Assembly (NCBI GenBank): GCA_014654535.1
Contig: BNBA01000012.1
Coordinates: 54,203-118,202, forward strand
Origin: Xanthomonas boreopolis
GTDB lineage: Bacteria; Pseudomonadota; Gammaproteobacteria; Xanthomonadales; Xanthomonadaceae
DNA length: 64,000 nt
Direction of reading: 5' to 3'
Shown here: one piece after another, positions 14,529-25,240 of the stretch
How the letters are laid out: every line of letters begins with the position of its first letter
How positions within the stretch are numbered: position 1 is the stretch's first letter
Notes under the pieces: generated by a model
The model's input: the letters and a program-made list of their open reading frames with translations, nothing else
The model's database searches: none
Told to the model about the DNA's origin: nothing
Program-made: the position numbers and the translations under genes

Positions 14529-16430
14529 ATGGCCGATCGAAATCCGGTGCCTTCTCCGGTGCGCGAGGACGCGAACGCGCGCGGGCGCAATGCCGTGCGC
14601 GCCGAGACGCCGCCGGCCGATTACTGGCGGCGCTGGGAGAACCAGGCGCCCCCCGTGGCCGCCAGCGCGCCCGCCCCCATCCCCGCTCCCGCGCCGGCCA
14701 CGGCGACCCCGCCGCCGGCCACGCCCCCGTCGCCCGTTGCCGCCGCCACCGTGCTGCCGGAACTTGCGGCGGCCAACGACGCGCCGTACCGGATCCTGAT
14801 CGTCGAGGACGATCGTTCGCAGGCCCTGTTCGCGCAGAGCGTGCTGCATGGCGCCGGCATGCACGCGCAGGTGGAGATGGTCGCGGCCAACGTGCAGCAG
14901 GCGATCGGGGACTACCGGCCCGACCTGATCCTGATGGACCTGCACATGCCGGACCTGGACGGCATGCGCCTGACCGCACTGATCCGCCAGCAGCCGCAGC
15001 ACCAGTTGCTGCCGATCGTGTTCCTGACCGGCGACCCCGATCCGGAGCGGCAGTTCGAGGTGCTCGACAGCGGCGCCGACGACTTCCTTACCAAGCCGAT
15101 CCGTCCCCGGCACTTGGTCGCGGCGGTTTCCAACCGCATCCGCCGCGCGCGCCAGCAGGCCCAGCTCCAGCAACCCGCGCCCACCCGGGCCGCCGCGGCC
15201 AGCCATCCGGAAACCGGCCTGTCCACCCGCGTCCACCTGATGCACAGGCTCGGCCAGCTGCTGGACGAGCGCATGCCCGGGGGCGCGTTCTTCATCGAGA
15301 TCGCCAGCGCGCTCGGCCTGCGCGAGCGGTTCGGCTATGCCACATTCGAACGGCTGATGACCCAGGCCGGCCACCGCCTGGCCACGGCCGCGCAATCGCA
15401 CGCGCTGGCGCGCCTGAGCGACAACAGCTTCCTGCTGCTGGCGCCGGGCATGCCCGATGCGGACATGGAAACCTTCGCCCGCGACTTGCGCGCGCACCTG
15501 GCGGCGCAGCCGTTCACGGTCCGCGACGACGAAGCCGTGCACCTGCGCTGCGCGATCGGTTTCGCCTCGCTCCCCGGGGCGTTCGGCGATGCCGGCACCG
15601 TCCTGGAAGCGGTCGAGCGCACCGCGCTGCAGGCGCGCCTGCACAGCAGCGGCATACAGCGCCATTCGCCCGCCGACGAGCGCGGCAACGAAGACCATCT
15701 CGAGTGGGTCGCCGGCCAGCTCGAACTGGCCTACCAGCCGATCGTCGCGGTGGCCGGCGGCGGCGGCGCGCAGTACCAGGTGCTGCTGCGCCTGCGCCAG
15801 CCCGACGGCACGTTGCTCTCGGCCGGGCAGGTGATCCCGGCCGCCGAGGCTGCCGGCCGCATCGCCGACCTCGACCAGCAGGTGCTCGAGCACGCGCTCG
15901 GCCTGCTGCACACCTACCAGCACGCCACGCCGCCGTTGCGCCTGTTCGTCTCGCAATCGCCGCGCACGCTGGCGCGCGAGGCGTTCGCCGAATGGCTGCT
16001 GCAGTCGATCCAGCAGCGCGCGATCCAGGGCACCTCGCTGGTCATCGACGTGCGCCTGCAGGATGCGTTGATCCACGCGGTGACGCTGGAGCGGTTCTGC
16101 GCCCGCCTGATGCCGGCGGGCGTGCAGTTCTGCATCAGCCAGTACGAACCCGGCCCGGAAGCGAACGCGCTGCTCGGGCACCTGCCGCTCGGCTACGTCC
16201 GCCTGGCCAACCGCTTCGCCGGCAGCCATGCCGACACCCGCATGCGCGGCGAACTGCGCGAGGCGATCGACCTGGCGCACCGGCGCGGCCTGCAGATCAT
16301 CGGCCAGCAGATCGAAGACGCGCAGGCCGCCGCGGCGATGTGGGTGAGCGGCGTGGACTTCATCCAGGGCAACCTGGTGCAGTCCGTCGGCCAGGGCCTG
16401 GACTTCGATTTCCAGAACGCGGTGCTCTAG
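14529..16430 (+). CDS. Response regulator with degenerate GGDEF and EAL domains, probable c-di-GMP effector
   Basis: About 633 residues. A Pro/Ala-rich linker precedes a receiver domain (residues about 88-205) with the EDD acidic cluster, phospho-acceptor Asp 137 in LILMDLHMPDLDG and the KPI motif. Next is a GGDEF-like region whose signature reads LSDNSFLLL, so no cyclase site. The C-terminal EAL domain has lost catalytic residues: the EAL position reads YQVLLRL, the DDFGTG loop reads ISQYEPG and the late EGVE motif reads QQIED. This fits a FimX-like c-di-GMP binder rather than an enzyme. A GGGGGA Shine-Dalgarno precedes the ATG. It lies just upstream of a hybrid kinase, which may phosphorylate it. 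Confidence 0.87.
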   Translation: MADRNPVPSPVREDANARGRNAVRAETPPADYWRRWENQAPPVAASAPAPIPAPAPATATPPPATPPSPVAAATVLPELAAANDAPYRILIVEDDRSQALFAQSVLHGAGMHAQVEMVAANVQQAIGDYRPDLILMDLHMPDLDGMRLTALIRQQPQHQLLPIVFLTGDPDPERQFEVLDSGADDFLTKPIRPRHLVAAVSNRIRRARQQAQLQQPAPTRAAAASHPETGLSTRVHLMHRLGQLLDERMPGGAFFIEIASALGLRERFGYATFERLMTQAGHRLATAAQSHALARLSDNSFLLLAPGMPDADMETFARDLRAHLAAQPFTVRDDEAVHLRCAIGFASLPGAFGDAGTVLEAVERTALQARLHSSGIQRHSPADERGNEDHLEWVAGQLELAYQPIVAVAGGGGAQYQVLLRLRQPDGTLLSAGQVIPAAEAAGRIADLDQQVLEHALGLLHTYQHATPPLRLFVSQSPRTLAREAFAEWLLQSIQQRAIQGTSLVIDVRLQDALIHAVTLERFCARLMPAGVQFCISQYEPGPEANALLGHLPLGYVRLANRFAGSHADTRMRGELREAIDLAHRRGLQIIGQQIEDAQAAAAMWVSGVDFIQGNLVQSVGQGLDFDFQNAVL

Positions 16431-16682
16431 GGCCTGCAACGCCATCGGGACAGGCCACGCCGTGCGGGGCAAGGAAGAACGAGGGGATTCATGTCGGTAG
16501 ACGATCGAGTGACGACGCCACACCGTGCACGCCCAGGCGCGGCCCTCCGGGATGCCGCGTGCGGCTCGAACGGGCGGCCGGTGCCGGGCGCATCATGGTC
16601 CGCCCACGACGCCGCGCACGACCGGCCCGCGGCCGCATACGGCAGCACGGCCCATCCCCATAGCGCTAACAGGCCCTAGCGC

Positions 16683-18958
<2,276 letters not shown>

Positions 18959-18986
<28 letters not shown>

Positions 18987-19429
18987 TTCGGCTCGCCGAT
19001 GCGGTCCACCAGGTCCAGCTGCGTCTCCAGCCAGTCGATGTGCTCTTCTTCCTGCTCCAGGATGTCGGCCAGCAGCTGCCGGCTCACGTAGTCCTTGACC
19101 GATTCGCAATAGGCGATGGCTTCGCGCAGCAGCACGGCGCCTTCGCGCTCCAGCGCCAGGTCGCAACGGAACATCTCGGCCGGGCTCTCGCCGATGCGCA
19201 GCTTGCCCAGCGCCTGGAAGTTCGGCAGCCCCTCGAGGAACAGGATGCGGTCCGACAGCTTGTCGGCATGCTTCATCTCGTCGATCGATTCCTTGTACTC
19301 GTGCTCGGCCAGTTCCTTCAGGCCCCAGTTCTTCAGCATCTTGGCGTGCAGGAAGTACTGGTTGATCGCGGTGAGCTCGTTGTAGAGCGCCTTGTTGAGG
19401 TACTCGATGACCTTGGTATCGCCTTTCAT
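18959..19429 (-). CDS. bfr: Bacterioferritin
   Basis: 156-residue haem-containing iron-storage ferritin. The ferroxidase ligands appear in [37 protein letters not shown] and [11 protein letters not shown], and the haem-ligating Met sits in SIDEMKHAD. Length matches E. coli Bfr (158). The start [12 protein letters not shown] is chosen over an upstream in-frame start because the ten extra residues are Arg-rich and unconserved. It lies downstream of bfd on the same strand, separated by 215 bases, and Bfd is the ferredoxin that releases iron from Bfr. Its 3' end overlaps the kinase gene. Confidence 0.97.
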
Positions 19430-19644
19430 GCGACGTCTCCAGCGGTGGGGCGGGCGCACTCTAGCGCTTTCGCCGCATCGATGAAGAAACGCGAATCGTG
19501 CTCAGTTTGGGGCCAAACCCGCGCCCGTCCGGCAGGATGGCCACCGCCACCGGAGCGGTCTCGGCCGCGGCGGTGGGCGAAATGCGGGTTCTTCGCGCCG
19601 AGCGCCTGCCGGTTGGCCGACTGGAATGCGGACGAGTTAGGGCG

Positions 19645-19875
19645 TCAGGCCGCGCTGGCCAGCCCCGCCATCGGCAGCGGAAATTCCCGCACGGCGCGCG
19701 CCTGGGCGATCAGGTCGGCAGCCATGTCCAGGCACGAGCCGCAGTTGGAACCGCAACCGGTACGCATGGTGAGTTCGGTGACGCTGGCGCAGCCGTTGGC
19801 GACGGCTTCGCGGATCTGGTGGTCGGTGACCCCGTTACAGATGCATACGTACACGTTCGACAACTCAAGGCTCAC
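19645..19875 (-). CDS. bfd: Bacterioferritin-associated ferredoxin
   Basis: 76-residue BFD-like [2Fe-2S] protein. The four cysteine ligands are in VCICNGVT and CGSNCGSC, the C-x-C...C-x2-C pattern of Bfd. It reduces the ferric core of bacterioferritin to mobilise iron under starvation. The frame opens with GTG at 19875; a second GTG seven codons in (VYVCIC) is an alternative start. A promoter with consensus -35 and an overlapping Fur-like box lies upstream, fitting iron-repressed expression. The 215 bases down to bfr show no further gene. Confidence 0.94.
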   Translation of the reverse strand: MSLELSNVYVCICNGVTDHQIREAVANGCASVTELTMRTGCGSNCGSCLDMAADLIAQARAVREFPLPMAGLASAA

Positions 19876-19898
19876 GCCCCAGGATCGGGGGCGTGGCC

Positions 19899-19927
19899 AT
19901 TCAAACGAAAACGAGAATGGTTGTCAA
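19899..19927 (-). promoter_or_regulatory. bfd promoter
   Basis: On the minus strand TTGACA (19922-19927) is followed after exactly 17 bases by TTGAAT (19899-19904), a near-consensus sigma-70 promoter 24 bases before the bfd GTG. The Fur-like box overlaps the -35. Confidence 0.75.
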
Positions 19928-19930
19928 TTC
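19913..19930. promoter_or_regulatory. Fur-like operator at bfd
   Basis: GAGAATGGTTGTCAATTC resembles the Fur consensus GATAATGATTATCATTATC in both half-sites. It covers the -35 of the bfd promoter, the position expected for iron-dependent repression. Confidence 0.65.
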
Positions 19931-19938
19931 AAGGCCGT

Positions 19939-20547
19939 TCATTCGATCCCGGACACGCGCGGCCCCATCCGGCGCTTGCGGGAACGCTTGCGCGGCCGGT
20001 CGTGCCCGGCGCTGCTGCCGGGCAGCCAGGCTTCCTGGGCGCGCTCGGGCATCATTCCGACCGCCCCGCCGGCGATGCCGCGCGCCAGCGGCGCCAGGTG
20101 GCGCAGGGCGCGGGCGTAGACGCCGCGCTTGAACACCACCACGTGCTCGACCGGGTACCAGAAATCCACCCAGCGCCAGTGGTCAAACTCGGGGGTATCG
20201 GTGCAATCCAGCTGCACCAGGGACTCGTCCCCGGTCAGCCGCAGCAGGAACCAGACCTGCTTCTGGCCGATGCAGACCTGCTTCTCGCTGTGGCGGATGG
20301 CCCGTGCCGGCAGGCGATAGCGCAGCCAGCCGGGCGTCGCCCCGAGCAACTCGACGTGCTCGGGCAACAGGCCGGTTTCCTCGCGCAACTCGCGGTACAT
20401 GGCTTCGACCGGGGTTTCGTCGCTGTTCATGCCGCCTTGCGGGAACTGCCAGCCGTCCCGGCGCACGCGGCGCGCCCAGAACACCTGTCCGTCCTGCCGC
20501 ATCAGCACGATGCCGACGTTTGGCCGGTAGCCGTCCGGATCGATCAC
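19939..20547 (-). CDS. rppH: RNA pyrophosphohydrolase
   Basis: Nudix enzyme of 202 residues that removes pyrophosphate from triphosphorylated mRNA 5' ends and so triggers decay. The Nudix box reads [20 protein letters not shown], and the N-terminus [15 protein letters not shown] and the W-x-FPQGG motif are typical of RppH. The GTG at 20547 is preferred: CAGGAG lies eight bases upstream and the protein then begins exactly at the conserved IDPDGYRPN. The C-terminal tail is Arg/Lys rich. It lies upstream of bfd on the same strand with 63 bases between. Confidence 0.95.
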   Translation of the reverse strand: MIDPDGYRPNVGIVLMRQDGQVFWARRVRRDGWQFPQGGMNSDETPVEAMYRELREETGLLPEHVELLGATPGWLRYRLPARAIRHSEKQVCIGQKQVWFLLRLTGDESLVQLDCTDTPEFDHWRWVDFWYPVEHVVVFKRGVYARALRHLAPLARGIAGGAVGMMPERAQEAWLPGSSAGHDRPRKRSRKRRMGPRVSGIE

Positions 20548-20623
20548 GATGCGGACTCCTGAAAATCTACTGCCCCCGACTCTGCCACGCTCGATCGAAG
20601 CCCACAAGCCGGCCAGGCAACCG

Positions 20624-20652
20624 TTGACAACCACCGGGAGCATCGCCAGAAT
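20624..20652 (+). promoter_or_regulatory. Promoter of the tRNA-Met/tRNA-Gln operon
   Basis: TTGACA at 20624-20629, a 17-base spacer and CAGAAT at 20647-20652, 13 bases before the mature tRNA-Met 5' end. It is read away from rppH. Confidence 0.8.
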
Positions 20653-20665
20653 TAGCGGTTCCCTA

Positions 20666-20742
20666 GGCTATGTAGCTCAGCCGGTTAGAGCACAGCACTC
20701 ATAATGCTGGGGTCGGTGGTTCGAGTCCACCCATAGCCACCA
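20666..20742 (+). tRNA. tRNA-Met (anticodon CAT), elongator
   Basis: A 77-base cloverleaf: acceptor GGCTATG pairs with CATAGCC, the D-loop has AGCTCAGCCGGTTAGAGC, the anticodon loop is CTCATAA with CAT, the T-arm reads GGTTCGAGTCC and CCA is encoded. It closely resembles E. coli elongator tRNA-Met (metT). A modified Ile2 tRNA also has CAT, but the overall sequence favours Met. Confidence 0.95.
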
Positions 20743-20793
20743 AGGTTTCCAGTCCGCCTCGCGCGTGCGATAATCTTGGAGCAGTACATCCAT

Positions 20794-20868
20794 TGCCCCG
20801 TCGCCAAGTGGTAAGGCATCTGACTCTGACTCAGACATTCGGTGGTTCGAATCCATCCGGGGCAGCCA
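20794..20868 (+). tRNA. tRNA-Gln (anticodon CTG)
   Basis: A 75-base cloverleaf: acceptor TGCCCCG pairs with CGGGGCA, the anticodon stem TCTGA/TCAGA encloses CTCTGAC with anticodon CTG, the T-arm reads GGTTCGAATCC and GCCA is encoded. It reads CAG glutamine codons. It follows tRNA-Met after 51 bases and shares its promoter and terminator. Confidence 0.95.
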
Positions 20869-20874
20869 AATCCG

Positions 20875-20909
20875 AAAGGGCCTGATCTTGCGATCAGGCC
20901 CTTTTCTTT
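20875..20909 (+). terminator. Intrinsic terminator of the tRNA operon
   Basis: GGGCCTGATC and its complement form a 10-bp stem around TTGC, followed by TTTTCTTTG, seven bases after tRNA-Gln. A textbook rho-independent terminator. Confidence 0.92.
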
Positions 20910-20947
20910 GGCCGCCCATCCATCCCCGCAGGGGGAGCGGAAACGCA

Positions 20948-20971
20948 AAAGCCCGGCCTGGGCCGGGCTTT
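20948..20971 (-). terminator. Terminator after rpsI
   Basis: AAAGCCCGGC and GCCGGGCTTT pair around CTGG, 52 bases past the rpsI stop on the minus strand. The A/T ends make it usable in both directions between the convergent tRNA and ribosomal operons. Confidence 0.85.
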
Positions 20972-21022
20972 GCGGAAACACTCCAGTTCGGGCGGCCTGC
21001 GCCGCCCGGACCAGGCGCCGGA

Positions 21023-21415
21023 TCAGCGCTTGGAGAACTGGGTGGCGCGACGGGCCTTGTGCAGGCCGACCTTCTTGCGCTCGACCTCGCGCGCGTCGCG
21101 GGTCATGAAGCCGGCCTTGCGCAGCTCGGACTTCAGCGACTCGTCGTACTCGACCAGCGCGCGGGCGATGCCCAGGCGGATCGCACCGGCCTGGCCGGTG
21201 GTGCCGCCGCCGGTGGCGGTGACGGTGATGTCGAAGCTCTCGGTGTTCTTGGTCAGCTCCAGCGGCTGGCGCACGATCATGCGGGCGGTCTCGCGGCCGA
21301 AGAACTCGTCCAGCGGACGGCCATTGACGGTGATGTTGCCGGAGCCCTTGCGCAGGAACACGCGGGCGGTGGAGGACTTGCGACGGCCAGTGCCGTAGTT
21401 CTGAGTGATAGCCAT
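21023..21415 (-). CDS. rpsI: 30S ribosomal protein S9 (uS9)
   Basis: 130 residues with [19 protein letters not shown] at the N-terminus, the [19 protein letters not shown] core and the C-terminal ATQFSKR tail that reaches the P-site tRNA. Length equals E. coli S9. It follows rplM on the same strand with two bases between, the conserved rplM-rpsI operon. Confidence 0.99.
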   Translation of the reverse strand: MAITQNYGTGRRKSSTARVFLRKGSGNITVNGRPLDEFFGRETARMIVRQPLELTKNTESFDITVTATGGGTTGQAGAIRLGIARALVEYDESLKSELRKAGFMTRDAREVERKKVGLHKARRATQFSKR

Positions 21416-21417
21416 GA

Positions 21418-21846
21418 TTAGATGTCCAGGACCTGCGGCTGCTGAGCGGCGTGCGGATGGTTCGGGCCGGCGTAGACCTTGAGCTTGCGGTACATGGCGC
21501 GGCCCAGCGGGCCCTTCGGCAGCATGCCCTTGACGGCGATCTCGATCACGCGCTCCGGATGGCGCTCCAGCGCCTCGGCCAGGGTCTCGGTCTTCAGGTT
21601 GCCGATGTAGCCGGTGAAGCGGTGGTACTGCTTGTCCTGCAGCTTCTTGCCGGTGACGGCGATCTTCTCGGCGTTGATCACGACCAGGTAGTCGCCGGTG
21701 TCGACGTGAGGGGTATAGACGGGCTTGTGCTTGCCACGCAGGCGGCGGGCCAGCTCGGAGGCCAGACGACCCAGCGTCTTGCCGGAGGCGTCGACGAGAT
21801 ACCAGTCGCGCTGGACGGTCTCGGACTTTGCAGTGAAAGTGCTCAT
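21418..21846 (-). CDS. rplM: 50S ribosomal protein L13 (uL13)
   Basis: 142 residues, the E. coli length. Features: the start [54 protein letters not shown] and the C-terminal [13 protein letters not shown]. The frame is open nine codons upstream of the chosen ATG, but that stretch is unconserved and the family starts here. First gene of the rplM-rpsI operon with a good promoter upstream. Confidence 0.99.
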   Translation of the reverse strand: MSTFTAKSETVQRDWYLVDASGKTLGRLASELARRLRGKHKPVYTPHVDTGDYLVVINAEKIAVTGKKLQDKQYHRFTGYIGNLKTETLAEALERHPERVIEIAVKGMLPKGPLGRAMYRKLKVYAGPNHPHAAQQPQVLDI

Positions 21847-21935
21847 AGGGAACTCAAGGTAGGTCGGGCTCATTGCGGCGGCGACGCTGCCGGAACTTTG
21901 CCACGCGTTGTGAAGGGTGAAACAAGAGGGCCGGC

Positions 21936-21964
21936 ATTCTACGCACTTCCCCCGCCATGTTCAA
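21936..21964 (-). promoter_or_regulatory. rplM-rpsI promoter
   Basis: On the minus strand TTGAAC (21959-21964), a 17-base spacer and TAGAAT (21936-21941), 89 bases before the rplM ATG. Both hexamers are one base from consensus. The leader between promoter and gene shows no obvious L13-binding hairpin that I can identify. Confidence 0.75.
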
Positions 21965-22040
21965 GCCGCCGGGTCCGCGGCTGGCCCGGGGCCGGGTTCC
22001 GGGGGAAAATCGGGGCCGCCCTTCCTCCGAAGCCCCCGCC

Positions 22041-22679
22041 ATGCCGCGCCTGAACACCCCGCTCGACGACCTGCTGACCGAAGCCCAGCGCGCGCTCGAC
22101 ACGGTCTTCGGCAATCCGCCGGCGCAGCGCGCCAACCCGGCCGCCGGCACGCCCGACGCGCCCCTGGACGCTCCCGCCCGGCGCCATGCGGCCGGGCTCA
22201 TGCGCATCAACCACGTCGGCGAGGTCTGCGCCCAAGGCCTGTACTTCGGCCAGGCCGCGGTCGCCCGCGACCCAGCCACCCGCCAGCACCTGCTGGAGGC
22301 GGCGCAGGAAGAGACCGACCACCTGGCCTGGTGCGCCGACCGCCTGCGCGAGCTGGACAGCCGCCCCAGCCTGTTCAACCCGATCTGGTACGCCGGCAGC
22401 TATGCGCTGGGCACCCTCGCCGGACTGGCCGGCGACCCGTGGAGCCTGGGCTTCGTGGTCGAGACCGAGCGCCAGGTCGAGGCGCACCTGGACGAGCACC
22501 TGGAGACGCTGCCGCCCGACGACCGGCGCAGCCGCGAGATCCTGAAGGTGATGAAGGCCGACGAGGCACGCCATGCCGACCATGCCGAGCAGGCCGGCGC
22601 GCGCATCCTGCCGCCCCCGATCCCGACCGCGATGGCGCTGGCCTCGAAGCTGATGAAGACCCTCGCCTACCGGCTCTGA
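22041..22679 (+). CDS. coq7: 2-polyprenyl-3-methyl-6-methoxy-1,4-benzoquinone monooxygenase (demethoxyubiquinone hydroxylase)
   Basis: Coq7 is the di-iron enzyme that adds the C6 hydroxyl in ubiquinone synthesis at the inner membrane. Iron ligands are visible in [11 protein letters not shown], in EETDHLAW (first EExxH) and in the late [12 protein letters not shown]. The 212 residues match the bacterial family. The ATG at 22041 begins [19 protein letters not shown]; the upstream open frame is GC-rich shadow. It is convergent with the exporter gene and followed by the second copy of the three-hairpin element. Confidence 0.94.
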   Translation: MPRLNTPLDDLLTEAQRALDTVFGNPPAQRANPAAGTPDAPLDAPARRHAAGLMRINHVGEVCAQGLYFGQAAVARDPATRQHLLEAAQEETDHLAWCADRLRELDSRPSLFNPIWYAGSYALGTLAGLAGDPWSLGFVVETERQVEAHLDEHLETLPPDDRRSREILKVMKADEARHADHAEQAGARILPPPIPTAMALASKLMKTLAYRL

Positions 22680-22693
22680 ACGTCATGCCCCAT

Positions 22694-22795
22694 CTGGAGC
22701 AAAGCCCCCTTTGTTAAGGGGGCGCACCGAAGGTGCGGGGATAGGCAGCCGCGAAGTGGGGGCCCAAAGTTTGCACAGCAAACTTTGGGGGCTGG
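22694..22795 (-). repeat. Three-hairpin dispersed element, copy 2
   Basis: Read on the minus strand it repeats the plan of the element at 791-893: CAAAGTTTGC/GCAAACTTTG, then GGGCCCC, then a short hairpin GCACC-TTC-GGTGC, then GCCCCCTT/AAGGGGGC with TTTGCTCC after it. The outer hairpins are nearly identical in sequence to copy 1 while the middle hairpin differs in sequence but not in form. It lies between convergent coq7 and the exporter gene. Confidence 0.8.
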
Positions 22796-22813
22796 CCCGC
22801 GCAGCGGGACAGA

Positions 22814-23128
22814 CTACGAGGCGAGCTTCAGACCTATCACCCCGGCCACGATCAGGCCGACGCAGGCCAGCCGCGCCGGCGAGGCGCTGTCGTTGAACAG
22901 GAAGATGCCCAGTACGGCCACGCCCATCGCGCCGATGCCGGTCCAGATCGCGTAGGCGGTGCCGACCGGGATGGTCTTCATCGCCTGGCTCATCAGGTAC
23001 AGGCTGATCAGCGCCGACACCACCGTACCCACGGTCGGCAGCGGCCTGCTGAAGCCTTCCGAGTACTTCATGCCCAGGGCGAAGCCGATCTCGAACAGGC
23101 CGGCCAGCAACAGGTAGATCCAGGACAT
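22814..23128 (-). CDS. gdx: SMR-family exporter of the Gdx/SugE (guanidinium) type
   Basis: A 104-residue, four-helix small multidrug resistance protein. The essential membrane Glu is residue 13 in LLLAGLFEIGFALGMKYSEG, the SugE/Gdx-specific form, and GTAYAIWTGIG follows. Proteins of this subtype export guanidinium in exchange for protons. An AGGAGG-like site (AAGGAGGTGTCGC) precedes the ATG. Upstream is a structured leader with a terminator-like hairpin, suggesting attenuation. The gene is downstream of speD on the same strand, 205 bases away. A broader quaternary ammonium exporter is the alternative. Confidence 0.92.
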   Translation of the reverse strand: MSWIYLLLAGLFEIGFALGMKYSEGFSRPLPTVGTVVSALISLYLMSQAMKTIPVGTAYAIWTGIGAMGVAVLGIFLFNDSASPARLACVGLIVAGVIGLKLAS

Positions 23129-23196
23129 GCGACACCTCCTTTTCCAATAGGGACACCGATCCCGCGCAGCGACGCGGGTTCTTCCGGGGAACCGCC

Positions 23197-23238
23197 AAAA
23201 AGCAGACGGCCCGGCGCTTTCGCACCGGGCCGCCGTCG
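23197..23238 (-). terminator. Terminator-like hairpin in the leader of the Gdx/SugE gene
   Basis: On the minus strand GGCCCGG and CCGGGCC, extended by outer GACGG pairing, form a strong stem around a GCGAAAGC-rich loop and are followed by TGCTTTTTGG. It could end transcripts arriving from speD or act as the expression platform of a riboswitch before the exporter gene. Confidence 0.6.
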
Positions 23239-23264
23239 GCTTTGGTCCGCGGCTTGCGCCGCGT

Positions 23265-23280
23265 GGCGGGTCGTCCCGCC
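23265..23280 (-). promoter_or_regulatory. ACGA-loop hairpin in the exporter leader
   Basis: On the minus strand GGCGGG-ACGA-CCCGCC forms a perfect 6-bp stem with an ACGA loop, the form of one half of the guanidine-II (mini-ykkC) riboswitch, whose two hairpins both end in ACGR. A second ACGR hairpin is not seen: the next hairpin, GCGGC-GCAA-GCCGC, has a GNRA loop. The riboswitch identity is therefore unproven. Confidence 0.35.
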
Positions 23281-23333
23281 CTTCGATTCACCGTGCCCAT
23301 CCTAGCGGACGGCACCCGAACCGGATATGACCC

Positions 23334-24128
23334 TCACTCGGCCAGGTTGCGGCCGTGGAACAGCTCCTCGATCTCGCGCTTGAGCAGCGCCTCGATCTTC
23401 ATGCGCTCCTTGAACGAGAGGTTCTTGGCCTTCTCCTCGAACAGGTACTGGTCCAGGTCGAAGTCCTTCAGGTGCATCTTGGTGTGGAAGATGTTCTCCT
23501 GGTAGACGTTGACGTCGAACATCTCGTAGCGCGACTTGATGTTCTTGGCCAGGAAGTTCTGGATCGAGTTGATCTTGTGGTCGATGAAGTGCTTCTTGCC
23601 CTTCACGTCGCGGGTAAAGCCACGGACGCGGTAGTCCATGATCACGATGTCCGACTCGAGCGACTCGATCAGGTAGTTCAGGGCCTTCAGCGGCGAGATC
23701 ACGCCGCAGGTGGCGACGTCGATGTCGGCGCGGAAGGTGGCGATGCCTTCCTGCGGGTGCGTCTCCGGATAGGTGTGCACGGTGATGTGCGACTTGTCCA
23801 TGTGCGCGACCACCGCGTCGGAGATCAGCTCCTTGCCGGCCTGCTTCTTGTCGATGACCGGCTCCTCGGAGATCAGGATCGTCACCGAAGCGCCCTGCGG
23901 GTCGTAGTCCTGGCGCGCGATATTGAGGATGTTGGCCCCGATGATCTCGGCCACATCCGTCAGGATCTGGGTCAGGCGGTCGGCGTCGTACTGCTCGTCG
24001 ATGTACTCGATGTAGCGCTGGCGCTCTTCCTCGGTACGGGCGTAGCAGACGTCGTAGATGTTGAAGCTCAACGCCTTGGTGAGGTTGTTAAAACCTTGCA
24101 GCCTCAGGCGTGGCAACGGCTTGACCAC
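23334..24128 (-). CDS. speD: S-adenosylmethionine decarboxylase proenzyme (E. coli type)
   Basis: SpeD supplies decarboxylated AdoMet for spermidine synthesis. The proenzyme cleaves itself before the Ser of [15 protein letters not shown] to make the pyruvoyl cofactor. [39 protein letters not shown] and [12 protein letters not shown] are nearly invariant against E. coli. From the GTG at 24128, with AGAGGA upstream, the protein is 264 residues, exactly the E. coli length; the upstream open frame is unconserved. No speE is in the window. The divergent clp gene starts 139 bases away. Confidence 0.97.
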   Translation of the reverse strand: MVKPLPRLRLQGFNNLTKALSFNIYDVCYARTEEERQRYIEYIDEQYDADRLTQILTDVAEIIGANILNIARQDYDPQGASVTILISEEPVIDKKQAGKELISDAVVAHMDKSHITVHTYPETHPQEGIATFRADIDVATCGVISPLKALNYLIESLESDIVIMDYRVRGFTRDVKGKKHFIDHKINSIQNFLAKNIKSRYEMFDVNVYQENIFHTKMHLKDFDLDQYLFEEKAKNLSFKERMKIEALLKREIEELFHGRNLAE

Positions 24129-24267
24129 GGCGGTCGGTCCTCTGGGAGACGGGAAAGGGGGCAATTATGAGGCAAAGTGCCCAGCAACGAAACGCCGACC
24201 CCACAAGGTGGTTTACCTTGGACGATCCGTCCCGTTAAGCTTCCGACGATTGAGCTGCGGAACTGCC

Positions 24268-24957
24268 ATGAGCCTAGTGAACCCCCACAGTGTGACGCCG
24301 GCGCGTCAGGGCGTCCCGCCGCTGGCGCTGGACGCGGCGACCGTCGAGCGCTTCCTCGCCCATAGCCACCGCCGTCGCTACCCCACCCGCACCGACGTGT
24401 TCCGACCGGGCGACCCGGCCGGCACGCTCTATTATGTGATCAGCGGCTCGGTCAGCATCATCGCCGAGGAAGAGGACGACCGGGAGCTGGTGCTGGGCTA
24501 CTTCGGCGCCGGCGAGTTCGTCGGCGAGATGGGCCTGTTCATCGAGTCCGACGAGCGCGAGGTGGTGCTGCGCACCCGCAGCCAGTGCGAACTGGCCGAG
24601 ATCAGCTACGAGCGCCTGCACCAGCTGCTGCAGGGCGCCCTGGCCCCGGACGCCGCCCGGCTGCTCTACGCGATCGGCGCCCAGCTCTCCAAGCGCCTGC
24701 TCGACACCACCCGCAAGGCCAGCCGCCTGGCGTTCCTGGACGTGACCGACCGCATCGTGCGCACCCTGCACGACCTGGCCAAGGAGCCGGAGTCGATGAG
24801 CCACCCGCAGGGTACCCAGTTGCGCGTGTCCAGGCAGGAGCTGGCGCGACTGGTGGGCTGCTCGCGCGAGATGGCCGGGCGCGTGCTGAAGAAGCTGCAG
24901 GCCGACGGCGTGCTGCATGCCCGCGGCAAGACCGTGGTGCTCTACGGGACGCGCTGA
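24268..24957 (+). CDS. clp: Clp, CRP-like global transcriptional regulator
   Basis: 229 residues: cyclic-nucleotide-binding-like beta-barrel (about 30-150), long dimerisation helix and a CRP winged helix with VSRQELARLVGCSREMAGRV as recognition region. RRRYPTRTDVFRPGDPAGTL and VRTLHDLAKEP are virtually the Xanthomonas Clp sequence. In Xanthomonas Clp activates extracellular enzyme, exopolysaccharide and virulence genes and loses DNA binding when c-di-GMP is bound; in Lysobacter it controls secreted enzymes and antibiotics. The ATG at 24268 gives the family N-terminus. Divergent from speD, as I recall for xanthomonads. After the stop, 283 bases hold only a palindromic repeat. Confidence 0.97.
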   Translation: MSLVNPHSVTPARQGVPPLALDAATVERFLAHSHRRRYPTRTDVFRPGDPAGTLYYVISGSVSIIAEEEDDRELVLGYFGAGEFVGEMGLFIESDEREVVLRTRSQCELAEISYERLHQLLQGALAPDAARLLYAIGAQLSKRLLDTTRKASRLAFLDVTDRIVRTLHDLAKEPESMSHPQGTQLRVSRQELARLVGCSREMAGRVLKKLQADGVLHARGKTVVLYGTR

Positions 24958-25142
24958 GCGGGCGCGCATTCGCACAAATGCCCCACGGTCCGCGGCGCGG
25001 ACCGTGGGCCCCGGCTCATAAGTACCCGCCCCCCGCGCCTGCCGGCGCGCGCCCTCTTACCCGGGGCACCCTGCAGAACATTCACCGGGAACCCGGGCAG
25101 CTGCTGACGCGACTTGGACGCCGATCCGCGGGATCGGCTTTT

Positions 25143-25227
25143 GTGGGAGCGGCTTCGGCCGCGATGAGGCCTTGCCGGGAAAGCCCTATCGCGGCTGCTG
25201 GCCCTAGGCCGGCGTAGAGCCGCTCCG
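25143..25227. repeat. REP-like palindrome, copy 1
   Basis: GGGAGCGGCTTCGGCCGCGA is followed by a GGCCTTGCCGGGAAAGCCC centre and an imperfect inverted arm with ATCGCGGCTG and GAGCCGCTCC. This is the GTGGGAGCGACTTCAGTCGCGA family common in Pseudomonas and xanthomonads. The second arm is degraded and longer than in the copies at 40302 and 54214. Confidence 0.75.
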
Positions 25228-25240
25228 CGCACATGCTGCG

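Noticed and set aside
12966..16523. 1185-codon open frame on the minus strand
   Set aside because: Only the last 246 codons (from 13706) resemble a protein; the rest is antisense to the DUF4126 and REC-EAL genes.
23129..23333. Guanidine-I (ykkC) riboswitch upstream of gdx
   Set aside because: The conserved ykkC blocks could not be found; only one ACGA-loop hairpin resembles the guanidine-II type, so no named riboswitch is called.
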